In this document: piece after piece, positions 54,624 through 64,000 of the stretch | How the letters are laid out: the number at the start of each line of letters is the position of its first letter | How positions within the stretch are numbered: position 1 is the first letter of the stretch | Origin: Tupaia tana | Taxonomy: Eukaryota; Chordata; Mammalia; Scandentia; Tupaiidae | Direction: 5' to 3' | NCBI GenBank assembly: GCA_026018925.1 | Contig: JAKSZU010000008.1 | Span: 59,814,027 to 59,878,026 of the forward strand | DNA length: 64,000 nucleotides | The notes under the pieces: generated by a model | The model's input: only the letters and a program-made list of their open reading frames with translations | Told to the model about the DNA's origin: nothing | Database searches by the model: none | Translations under genes and position numbers: made by a program

Positions 54624-54741
54624 TACAAATATCGAAGGATCAGGATGCCTTCAGAGTGCAGGCTTTGGTTCTTTGTTATTTCCTGATTCTGCCCTACTTT
54701 GTTCAGCTTGATTCTTGGATTACTGTTTCTCTTGCAGACTC

Positions 54742-54752
54742 CACACACACAT

Positions 54753-54786
<34 letters not shown>

Positions 54787-54800
54787 GTGCACGCATGCGC
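54742..54800. repeat. (CA)n with CG alternation
   Basis: CA repeat to 54784, then CGCGTGCACGCATGCGC: alternating purine-pyrimidine of the Z-forming type. Confidence 0.9.
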
Positions 54801-55201
54801 ACACATACATAGACACATACCCCACACACACTGTACAGCTGACAGCTGACTTTTAGACCTAGTCACATTTTGTGAAAGTCTTCACATAAACTATAATTGT
54901 GCTCTCTCTTGAATCGCATCTCTACTTCTTGAGTCAGTCGCTGTAGTGGAAAGGATGGAGTGAATAGTCTTGCTCATGGCCCATGAGTTTCTTAAACATG
55001 GAACTGTAGGCTCACAGGAAGAGGGCAACAGATGGATCCTAAAAAGGCAATGCATATGTTAGTTGGCTCCTCTTAAAATTAATTAATAAGAATATTAGAA
55101 AATAAATATACTTCATGATGATTCGTATTTGAAAAGGGTGTTCTTACCTGGATATCCTTTTAGATTATCTGAAGTGATAGTTACTTTAAAAAAACAATCT
55201 G

Positions 55202-55434
55202 GGGACCAGCAGATGGCATAATGGTTACGTCACTGGACTCCCGTGTATTCAACCATGGTTTGAGTCCCAGACCTGGTGGCTTAAACTCACGCTGGGTACG
55301 TGTGCACATGAGCCCAAGATCCAAAGAAGAGAATGGAGGAGAAAGGATTGCAGCATGGCCATCTCCCCTGAGGGGTGATTTCTTGCTTTCTATCTTTCCC
55401 TATCTCTCTGGTGAGTGCCTGTACCTTATAGGGG

Positions 55435-55470
<36 letters not shown>
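55202..55470 (+). repeat. Family A SINE
   Basis: Head GGGGACCAGCAGATGGCATAATGG, body with CTCCCCTGAGGGGTG centre, and ACCTTATAGGGG 3' end. The A36 tail runs into a TA microsatellite. Confidence 0.9.

Positions 55471-55511
<41 letters not shown>
55471..55511. repeat. (TA)n microsatellite at a SINE tail
   Basis: Twenty TA units following the A36 tail of the SINE. Confidence 0.95.
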
Positions 55512-55512
<1 letters not shown>

Positions 55513-55764
55513 GTATTTTTAATATTCAAGTTGGTCTAGTAACAATTGAAATTGAACAGCATTTAAAAAAAACACATTTCTGATGGCTCAGGTTATCCTG
55601 AAGGTGACCAATTGTTTGGATGTTTATAATGAAAAAATAAAATGTTTCCATATATAAAATAGTGCTTTTGAACTAGTAATACTCTCATTTGACAGTCTTG
55701 TTTTCTGATCTGTACATCTAATGTAGTTAGTGTAACATTGATAAAATGTAATAGTTACATGTCC

Positions 55765-55935
55765 GGTACTGTTCCAGAATATTATCTATAATCCTCATCA
55801 TAACCCTATGAAATAGAAACTATTATTAGCCCTGTTCTGCAGAAAAAGAAACTGAGGCTCCACAGTTAGTAAATGGTCAGGTAGGAATACAAACTAAACT
55901 CTGTGCTTCCAGAGTGCATGCTTTAACCACAGTGC
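55765..55935 (-). repeat. MIR
   Basis: Antisense: aatcctcatcataaccctatgaaatag, ctgcagaaaaagaaactgaggctcc, ctctgtgcttccagagtgcatgctttaaccacagtg. Well matched, near full-length core. Confidence 0.85.
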
Positions 55936-56024
55936 AAGACTGAGTGATAAAAATGAAGAGAATTTTTTACTCAATGTCTGAAATAGCTTTCAGTTGTTAA
56001 CTGACTTTCCTCTTTGGGGATTTT

Positions 56025-56197
56025 TTTAGAAGTATTTTATTTAACTTTATTTATTTAAATTTGACCAGAGAGGGACAGAGCTAGAGAATGAGAGAAAGAG
56101 AGGGAAAGGGAGAAAGCAAGCCACCAGGTTTGGGACTCGAACCACAACCAGCCATGTGGGAGTCCAGTGCACTTCACCATGCCACCTGCTGACTCCC
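56025..56197 (-). repeat. Family A SINE, short form
   Basis: Tail gtattttatttaactttatttattt, then aatttgaccagagagggacag, gaaagcaagccaccagg and head complement ccatgccacctgctgac. Imperfect repeat CTCTTTGGGGAT / CTCTTTTGGGAT on the two sides. Confidence 0.88.
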
Positions 56198-56554
56198 TCT
56201 TTTGGGATGTTTAAACAAGTTTTGTGGGAACACTCCCTGCACTTTGGCAGTTTTTCCTCAGAACAAAATATTTGGAATAGAAATACATCGTGGATTTAAG
56301 TATGTTTTTGATAACTTACGATAAACCAAAGTAGGATTTATAACTAGTACCACTGTAGTCAAGATAATCATAGTTGAGTTTCAAGAAACAAGGTGTTTTG
56401 ATTAAGACCATTCTTTTCAGTGAATGAATACTTTTGTCTTGGGAGTACAAACTTAGTATTGTCAAATATCGTCAGAATGTGCTGTTATTCTGAAAAGCAA
56501 TTCTTATGACAAATTGGTGCTATAAATAAAACTAAACAAAACAATTCTCTTTCC

Positions 56555-56790
56555 CCCCAGTTTATTGAGGTGTAATTGATAAATAAAAATTGTATATAAT
56601 TAAGGCGATATTTTGATGCATGTGTTCATTGTGAAATGGTTACCATAGTCAAGCTAGTTAACATATCCATCACCTCACGTAGTTATCTTTTATGCGTGTG
56701 CTGTGAATACTTCAGATTTTACTGTCTTTACAAGTAATCTTTTTAACCTTGATCATTCTTTATTCCTCTTTTGGAATTAGCCAACGTTTC
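56555..56790. mobile_element. Ancient L1M-type relic
   Basis: tttattgaggtgtaattgataaataaaaattgtatata, gatgcatgtgttcattgtgaaatgg, aagctagttaacatatccatcacctcac. A well-known L1M UTR stretch. Non-coding. Confidence 0.78.
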
Positions 56791-57825
56791 CTTTGCTAAC
56801 ATCTCACAGAAAATAACAAAATAATTGTGATATATTTTTCACTGAAAATTTTGAGAGACCGCGCTGTTATTATCTCAGTTAATTCAGTCAGACACATACA
56901 GAACATTGAGAACATCATTGTTGTCTCAGGGAGACTGCTTTTGCAAATATCCAGAGATTTGGAAAAATAAATGCCGTCTTTGAAGAGGGCTGTGCACAAT
57001 TGTATCGTGTATGTTTATGTATTTGTCACCCTTTCCATGTGTGTTTACAAACCATGCCTACACACCTGTGAGTCACCGGCGTGTTCGTACAGGAGCTCTG
57101 CTGTGGATTTCCTTGTGCTTGGTGGGTCTATTAACATAGATAGAATTATACTTCATCTTTTTACTGCAGATGGATAGCAACTCATCTTTCATGGTACAGT
57201 TTATTTATTCAAATTAAAGTTTAATTTCACTTGTAGATTTGATAAAACGCTTACTCTCTGTTGATTTAGTCTTCTCAAATGTCCAAACATTTTTATAGTT
57301 TTACACATCTCTCATGCATGAAAAATTGAGAAAGTGTGTGTTGATTCGCTGGAAATGAGTCATGCACTGAAATCATGCAGATTCCTTTGTGTTATTACAA
57401 CGACATAACTGCTATAAGCAGAGAAGAAAAATAGGAGGAGTTGGCCTGAAAAGAGGTGTTTTCAGGGCCTCCAAGTTCTTTGAAATGTAATTGTTCTGAA
57501 GGAAAATATGAAAAGCCTAGTTGAACAGTACATACATTTTATAAATGAACTAGATTAGCAACACAGGGCAGCCTCGCCCTTAATCATTTGTGAATTCTAC
57601 ATTTTGGAATATGGACTCCATTGGGTTATTTTGGAAATTGAAATAGTCTACAATCTTAAGGAAGGGTATAGATTACTTTGTGATATCACTGATGACAATT
57701 GTACAGGCTTCTCAGGCTACTAAGAAAAAAGTAGTAAATGGACAAGAAAGTGTTTTAATATTTGTTAATTAAGGGGAATTTTAGGATTTAGGGGCAAGAA
57801 TAAAAAATACAGCTAACATTTGTTG
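56791..57825. other. Unique DNA
   Basis: No repeat or gene recognised. The frames at 56796-57177 carry no domain. Confidence 0.35.
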
Positions 57826-57829
57826 TCAA

Positions 57830-58090
57830 TTGATTGTTACACATCATATACCAGTCTACAAAATTAGCAAATATGAATAAATCATTTAACCCTCTCAACA
57901 TTCTTATGGGGTAGTTACAGACATCATCTCCATTTTATAAATGAAGAAACATGGAAGAAACTGAGGTTCAATGTGGTTCAGTAACTTGTCTACTATTGAG
58001 TAACTTAAGTGGCCGATGTGAGATTCAAACCCATTTCCTGATCCCATATGTTTAAGCTATTACTCTGTAAAATTAGTGTTTGAGTAAGAA
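57830..58090 (-). repeat. MIR
   Basis: Antisense: catttaaccctctcaacattcttatggggtag, catctccattttataaatgaagaaac, ggttcagtaacttgtc, gtgagattcaaacccatttcctgatcc. Confidence 0.82.
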
Positions 58091-58347
58091 AAGCAAATGT
58101 GGAATTTTGTCATAGTGTTGTTGTGAGAATTATATAAGGTTAAATATTTAAAATGCTTAGTGTAGCAAATAAGAGTTTAGTAACAGTTCAATAAATATGG
58201 CCTATTACTATTATAGCTTTGATTTGAATGTGTAATCTCAAGTTACTTGAATAATGATGTGAAATACTCTTGTACCTAGGATAAAGAAAAGGAAAGATAA
58301 TCCTAAAGTATTCTCCAAGAGATTATTATTTTAAAGAGTTTAAGATA

Positions 58348-58584
58348 ATTTTCTTTCTCTTTTTAATTGCTAGAGGGCATGTGTTCTTACCAGAGAGAGA
58401 CACAAGTAGAGAGAGAGAGAGAGAGAGAAAAGAAAAGCACCACACTGCAGTTCCTTCTTCTCTATCATGTCAGAATTTGTGGCCCACATACACACTCACA
58501 CCCAGTGTGTGTTTCAAGTTGCTGGAGCAAAAATTCAGACTGTGGTAAACCATGTGGGATCCAGCTCCCATACAGGGCCAGCTC
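58348..58584 (-). repeat. Old family A SINE
   Basis: AGAGTTTAAGATA at 58335-58347 and 58585-58597. ttgctagagggcatgtgttct, (GA)n, gccagaatttgtgg-like and ccatgtgggatccagc. A segment is missing on the left-arm side. Confidence 0.88.
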
Positions 58585-58727
58585 AGAGTTTAAGATACTT
58601 TTGAATAAGCACTGTTTATAATCCTGGAATTCCATACAGTTGTTTGTCTCCAGTGCATAAAAATATATATAATTTAATCCAATGGAATTAAATTATATGT
58701 TATGAATATACACTTATTCCCATGCAT

Positions 58728-58792
58728 GTGTGTGTGTGTGTGTGTATGTATATGTATAGGCGTGTATACATATACATATATACACACACACA
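58728..58792. repeat. TG/TA foldback
   Basis: (TG)n TATGTATATGTATA, a short GGCG spacer, then TGTATACATATACATATATA (CA)n, arms of about 24 bp. Confidence 0.8.
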
Positions 58793-58820
58793 GTCCCTTT
58801 GCTAGAGCAGCATTAATTCA

Positions 58821-58889
58821 TTAAGTCATTAGGAAAGACGATGTATTTTTTCTATGCAAAAATGCATCATGACTTTCCTGAAGACCCAA
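58821..58889. mobile_element. Mariner-like palindromic MITE, copy 2
   Basis: Left TTAAGTCATTAGGAAAGACG, right (complement) TTGGGTCTTCAGGAAAGTCA; the inner arms TATTTTTTCTATGC and GCAAAAATGCATCATG pair closely. About 69 bp. Confidence 0.65.
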
Positions 58890-59927
58890 TAGTTGGAAGA
58901 ACAGACAGCTGCATAGTAGCAGATGGCTTTTTATGATAAGCATTGTCATCGAAGAACAAAGTATATCAATAATATCCTAGGTAGATTTTTTCTAGGTAGG
59001 AACAATATGGAAAGTTTTTTCTTAAATAGGTGGCTTTTGAGGTAGACTTTGAAGTATTAATATGAATAATTGATAGCAAGATATTATATGAAGAATGTTT
59101 CCAAGTTTAGATCACAACTTGAGAAAAGTTTTTTGAATAATTTTAGAGGGCAGGAGACATATGGAGATGACTGGGGCTTTAAAGTGTTGAGATAAGCTGA
59201 TAATAGATATATACCAGACATTGCTGAAGACTTTGAATGCCAGCCTGAGTAGTTTGGAAAATTACTATGTCAAAATGATCATGAACAATTTACATATGTT
59301 AAAAATTTGACGTAACTAACTGGATCATGACTTAGGATGGTAGACTGAGCATATGTGCCTACAATTCCTGATATCTCAAATCCTGTAAAGTTCCAGAAAG
59401 AGATAAGCACACACACATGCCTGAAAAACAGGAAAGAGGGCCATCAGAAACCATGAGCAAGTTCTAGAAAATAGGAAGTAAATAAAACTGAGCTTACAAA
59501 AACAGAAAACAGAAAACACAACTCCAGATCTTTACAGGAAAAACAAAACAAAACAAAACAACACAAAACAAAAACTACTATGAAGAATAAGAGCATCTCT
59601 GCAAAATTCCTAACTCAGAATAATATATTAAAAGCATGTGGGAGGGTAATGAGTCAATCATCCCCAGTAAATAATAAATGACTTCAGGAAATTATAGAAA
59701 TTTTTTTAAAAAACTGCATGTAAGTCATTGAACCAACTCAAACTATAGAGAAAAATATGGAACTTACATGTGTAGGGGTAATTGTTAGAAGACGAATAAT
59801 AAAATATGGACTTTCAAATAGCTAGAAGTAAAAAAATAAGAAAACACTTGGCCTCCACTGATATAAAAACCTGTTATGTAAGTAGTGAATCACCATGTCA
59901 TATGATATTAGTGTAAGGAAAGACAAG
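58890..59927. other. Unassigned, partly A-rich
   Basis: 59330-59830 is A-rich and could be an old sense-strand L1 5' part, but I find no diagnostic motif. (AAAAC)n lies at 59538-59574. Confidence 0.3.
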
Positions 59928-59941
59928 TGAAATAACGGTAT

Positions 59942-60228
59942 TGGGCCAGCCTGTGGTATGGTGGTTAAAGTGGCTGGACTCTGCATGGCTGACTGTACAG
60001 TTCAAGTCTCAGACAAAGCTACTTGAGAAACATACCAGGCACATGTATGAGCATGCCCAAATCCTGAAAGAGGAAAAACTGGAGGAGAAGGGATTGCAAT
60101 GTGACCATTCCCCATAGGGGTAGGGGGGAATGCTCTCTCTCTTTCTCTCTCTCCCCCTTTCTGTTTCTCTCTCTGTGTCTCTCTCTGGAGAGTACATGCA
60201 CCTTCTAGCAGAAATTTAAAAAGAAAGA
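59942..60228 (+). repeat. Old family A SINE
   Basis: GGGCCAGCCTGTGGTATGGTGGTTAAAG head, ggcacatgtatgagcatgcccaa, ctggaggagaagggattgc, a long CT tract. GAAATAACGGTA / GAAATAGTGGTA flank it (about 59928 and 60229). Confidence 0.82.
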
Positions 60229-60480
60229 AAGAAATAGTGGTACAAAATCTATTCAGAAATTGGTTTCATGCCTATATGAGTATTTAGTGTGTGATAAATA
60301 CATGTGAAAATAATGTACTAGAATAAGCTGTTTAAAAAGTGTTATTTGGTCAATTGACTTGCCATTTGGAAATAAATAAAATGTTATGAGACCTCAAATT
60401 GATACTAGTGCTGACCTCTGGTAAGAGAAATAGAACAAGGGAAACTTAAAAGGAAATGTACACCTTGCAAAAATGTATGT

Positions 60481-60715
60481 TTGGGCTACAGTGGTGACAC
60501 AGCACTCCACATGCTGAGGCCATATAGAAAGGTCCCAGATATGTGTCCCTAGGTCTCCCTATACACACCAGGAACATGTGTAGCCATGCATGATCACGCA
60601 TGATTCTGGCTGGCTGAGGATAGGGCAGGATCAAGGCATGAGAACCCTATTAAGAGTGCCTCTTACGGTTGCCTCCAGCCCCATCTCCCTCTCTCATGGA
60701 AGAAATATACAAATA
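60481..60715 (+). repeat. Family B SINE, copy 5
   Basis: TGGGCTACAGTGGTGACACAGC, aaggtcccagatatgtgtcc, acacaccaggaacatgtg, ctggctggctgagg, ctctctcatggaagaaata. Same order as the copy at 40062. Confidence 0.65.
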
Positions 60716-61358
60716 CACAAACGTGTGTTTTGTATGATTTTTATAAGTCTGTACTCAGCCATTACTTATATAAAAATTTGACGGAGAAATAAAGAATGAT
60801 GGTTGAGAGAACATCTTTTGACTTGTTACACATAACTGACCTAGATGTTGCTGTTTCCTACTGGGAACATATTAAGTCTTGGAAAATTAGAATGAAAAAC
60901 ATTGTGCTTTATAAATAAGCAGAGTTCGAGTCCACATGTTATGTTGAGAAAGGATATTGAAACGTATTTATGTTTAGAGTTCAGATTTGTTATTCCAGTT
61001 TGAAATTATAACTTTCATCTGCTCTAATTGTGTATGAACCTTTGGAAATTGAAAGTTTTGGCATCTGATTCAGTCTTACCATAAAGCTGTCTTTTTTTGT
61101 TTTTCTTCCATTATTCATGATAGAATGTGTGCATGCACGCATGAGTTAGAGAGAGAGAGACACTCAGTGACTGTGGTGAATAGAAGTGCAGCATATGGTT
61201 TGATAGAATTAAATTCTTGGTCAGGCTCTTACACTGGCCTTAGTTCTGAGCAAATCACTGTTTTAATTCATTTTTTTGTTTGTTTGCTTTTTAATCTGTA
61301 AAATGAACTTAACATTAGGTCTCAAAAGATTTTTTTTGAGATGATAAAATGAAAATAC
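60716..61358. other. Unique DNA, possible MIR at the right end
   Basis: 61200-61358 (gtcaggctcttacactgg .. gcaaatcactg .. taatctgtaaaatgaac .. gagatgataaaatg) looks MIR-like in the plus sense. The rest is unassigned. Confidence 0.4.
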
Positions 61359-61369
61359 TAGGTACCATT

Positions 61370-61642
61370 TCTTACTATTTTAATTTATGTTTCTGCCATA
61401 AGGTGTGTGCATGTTATCTCACTGGAGGGAGATAGAGAGATAGAGAGAGTGAAGGTGAGAAATTAACTCCATGAGAGGATAGCCATGCCACAATCCCTTC
61501 TCCTCCTTTCTCCTTCTGGGTTTTTGGGCAGGCATGTACACATACCTGGCGTAATTTTCCAGCTGCTGTGTCTGGGACTTGAACCATGGTTGGCCATGTA
61601 GGAATCCTGGATCTTAACCACCACACCACCTACTGGCTTCAT
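61370..61642 (-). repeat. Old family A SINE with perfect duplication
   Basis: TAGGTACCATT at 61359-61369 and 61643-61653. ctgccataaggtgtgtgcatg, atgagaggatagccatgcc, ttctccttctggg, ccaccacaccacctactggc. Despite strong body divergence the duplication has stayed intact. Confidence 0.9.
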
Positions 61643-61653
61643 TAGGTACCATT

Positions 61654-63625
61654 CTGGAAGAGGATAATCCAGCAGATATTTTTTCAAACATCGACAAGGA
61701 AGTTTTTACATCTTTTACCTACAGATTGTATGAGACTACCTTTATACCAGTCCCCCAGAGAGTTTAAGCTCTGTATTACATGACATCTTTTGGAAAATGT
61801 AGAATGGTAGATCTGGTGTATATAATTACAAGCTAATTCCAAACCACTGTCTTCCACATTGTTGTAGCATTCCTCAGCCACCCTGCTTGTCCAGCTCTTC
61901 CACCCCCTCCTCTTGTCACCAGTGCTGGAATTGACAACATGCAGTGGCCCAACTAAGAATGATACTAAGGTTATGCCTTTTTAGACATCAAGAATTATGG
62001 CATCCAGAGCTTTGAAGTAAATCCTCTGAAAGAGTAATTTCTTCTCTGCTCTATTGCATCCGACAATTACTGCACCCCCTGCCTCCCTGCGGTGATGGCT
62101 GCTACTTTGCTGGTAAAACTCTCTGCAGACATCGACCTTAGAGGAACCGTGACACTAAAATCACACAGGAACTTAGTCAATCTGTTATGTAGAGGAGATA
62201 ATCAACAATGGACTGTCTGATGCATTGGGAAATTATTTGTGTGTGTGTTGTACGTGTAGCCTTGACATCAACTCAGAGTAATGCTGTTCAAGTCCCCTTT
62301 GATCAAAAGCAACCAGGAGAACATAGAGGGAGAATTGCAGTGGAAGTGCACCCGGTCATGTGTCAATGCCCATACTCTAGTCCTGGCTTTCCCCCAGACT
62401 GCTCCCTGAACAAGTCTCTTAAATCTATTTTGTTCATTGCCTCAATTTAGAGGCAATGACTGTGAGTGTCAAATAACATAATGATGTGAAAATATTCGTA
62501 TCCTCTATACACTTGTATGTTAAGTATTAACTCTGGCGAGATCCAAAATGTACAGGAAAGTGCTTATCCTGTGTAATTGCTGGACATTGTGTGGATGTAA
62601 CTATGTAAATGCTGGAAAGTTTACTAAAAGGGTTTAAATGCTATACAAAATTTAACCTTTTCTTGATAGATTAAAGCTATCATAATTGTTAATACTTAGA
62701 ACCATAAATTCCATAAGAGCAAAAGGACTTTGATTTGCAATATTATCTTTAGTACACAAGGTTATTGCTTAATTAACATTTGCAGGGTGAATGAATATAC
62801 AAAAGATGGATACCTAAACTATACTTATCACCCCTTTCTGTTTTGCTTTATGTAATTTGTTTGGCTTTGGCAATCATAGAAAAACATTCTTGGGTGTGTT
62901 ATACATGCATACACACATGTGTACATACTTAGGTGATTCGATTTTAGCATGGGGAAATGTTCCGACCAATAATTTGAGCAAGGTACCCTCTCTTTACTCA
63001 GTGGGTGAAGTCAGAGAAAGAGTCTGTAAAACCTTTGGTGCAGAACAGGATTTTCTCTCCACATCAGTTTTAGATGGTATCTGTGATCAAAGAGACATAT
63101 GCTGTTCGTATGCTTTCTCTGTACTTCAGAACTGGATGTGACCTGGAGGGTGTACAAGTGCCCTTCTGTGGTTGCCTAGAAACTTTGGCCACACAAGTGT
63201 CAACTTTCTTTCATAGCTCTAAGGGAGAAGGAACCTTGCAGAGAGCTCTAGACTTTGTAGAGAGGAAAAAAAGGTCCTTGTGTGTTTAAAACAAGTGTCT
63301 CACCAGAAGATAATGGTCGAGCTGTGGGTTATAAATGATGCATTTTGTTCCTTTCGTCTTGCTGATGGCACAGGGGGGAAAAAAAAGTTCATCTCTCGCT
63401 TATCAAAATACTGTGACATTTCTTCCGCAGAAAAAATTTCAATCACAATCTTCTGCAGCAACCGACACCAAATTTACCCAATGGTACTACAGTGTGATTA
63501 AAACCTATCTGTGACCCCTATTCTCTCATGTACCTCATTCAGAATGAAACATAAATGCAAACCCTCACTAAAATTTGCTATTAACTTTCTATTCATTTCT
63601 TTAAGAGCATCTCTACTGCTTGTGA
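61654..63625. other. Unique DNA
   Basis: 2 kb without recognised repeats. Several 70-95-codon frames (62208, 62857, 63074, 63280) overlap in different frames with no domain or shared codon bias; none is supportable as a gene. Confidence 0.35.
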
Positions 63626-63629
63626 AGCA

Positions 63630-63890
63630 AATATTCTTTTTTTTTTATTTTTATTTTTTAAATTTCACACAGGGCGTATGCGTTTACTCGAGAGACAGAG
63701 AGAAAGTACCGACGCTCCCTAATGGGGCAAGGTGATGCCACAATTCCTCCTCCTCCATTTCTTCATCCTTTTGGGATTTGGAGCATGCGCACACACATAC
63801 CTGGTATGTTTTTCGAGTCTCCAGGGCTGGGATTCCAACTCTGTGATCCCCTGCGTGGGATCCAGCTCACTGAACACTAGGCCACAGACA
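63630..63890 (-). repeat. Old family A SINE
   Basis: T-rich tail, cacagggcgtatgcgtttactcg, ttcctcctcctcc, gcatgcgcacacacatacc, tgcgtgggatccagc. Head end strongly decayed (aggccacagacac). Confidence 0.7.
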
Positions 63891-64000
63891 CACCCACGCA
63901 AGTAGTCTTTGTTTGGCTTTTGTACCATTAATATTTTGGTGGCTGTCAGTAAAGTTACTTCAAACTATTCATTGTCTTAGGGCTATACACTTTGAAGAAA

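Larger units (their letters stand above)
50586..55201. other. Largely single-copy interval with old relics
   Basis: Contains MIR (51335-51510), MER5-like (52930-53025), L2 (53520-53880), one MITE (54544-54623) and two microsatellites. There are no family A SINEs for 5.5 kb. No coding exon was recognised. Confidence 0.4.

Noticed and set aside
59330-59830. Sense L1 5' UTR
   Set aside because: A-rich composition only; no diagnostic motif found, so it is left unassigned.
1-64000. Colugo as the source species, because of the dense tRNA-derived SINEs
   Set aside because: The colugo SINEs I recall have a tRNA-Ile-type head with GCTGATAACACC; nothing like it occurs here.

Overview
The window reads as non-coding DNA from a placental mammal. 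It is AT-rich and intron- or intergenic-like, and holds no rRNA, CRISPR array, operon or open reading frame that I can defend as a host gene. The evidence for a mammal is the mixture of repeats: MIR, L2 and L3/CR1 relics, MER5-type hAT fragments, MaLR LTRs, L1 and ORF1-only (HAL1-like) elements, many CA/TA microsatellites, and a heavy load of one tRNA-derived SINE. I cannot name the species. One weak 7SL-like SINE (about 29405-29605) would favour Euarchontoglires if it is real. The SINE head does not look like Alu, B1/B2, CAN, VES, ERE or the tRNA-Ile type SINE I associate with colugos.

The dominant component, called family A here, is a SINE of about 250-280 bp. I count roughly 43 copies, about one per 1.5 kb and about 16% of the window. 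Each has a tRNA-like head with A and B boxes, a GC- then purine-rich left arm, a C6/G6 centre, a pyrimidine-rich right arm ending in CCTATAG, and an A tail. A shorter form of about 165-190 bp lacks the left arm and centre. Several copies are young: they keep their CpGs and have perfect target-site duplications (TSDs) of 11-18 bp, for example 14344-14609, 49421-49678, 39230-39512, and a SINE nested in a SINE at 9307-9903. A second, rarer SINE (family B, about 200-240 bp) has about five copies.

Layout. 1-13 kb: unique DNA with family A copies, an L2, MIR pieces, a three-SINE cluster at 6.8-7.6 kb, and a MaLR LTR split by a SINE at 12.4-13.06 kb. 13.4-19.1 kb: two antisense ORF1-bearing L1-derived blocks, the older at 13.4-15.5 kb and a younger HAL1-like element at 16.24-19.09 kb. 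19-24 kb: SINEs, microsatellites and an old L1 piece. 24.3-27.3 kb: repeat-poor, including a CpG-bearing island candidate. 27.3-32.2 kb: L1 3' UTR, MER5, hAT and SINE mosaic. 34.33-36.07 kb: a complete twin-primed (5'-inverted) L1 with its TSD. 36-40.3 kb: dense SINEs. 40.66-41.05 kb: an unusually open L3/CR1 reverse-transcriptase relic. 41-55 kb: mostly unique, with few SINEs. 55-64 kb: MIRs, an old L1 piece and SINEs. Three copies of a palindromic mariner-like MITE of about 70-80 bp lie at 9.1, 54.5 and 58.8 kb.

The elements depend on one another in a known way. L1-type machinery would mobilise the SINEs and the ORF1-only element, and the nested insertions give a relative order of events. 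No exon, promoter or splice structure of a host gene could be supported.
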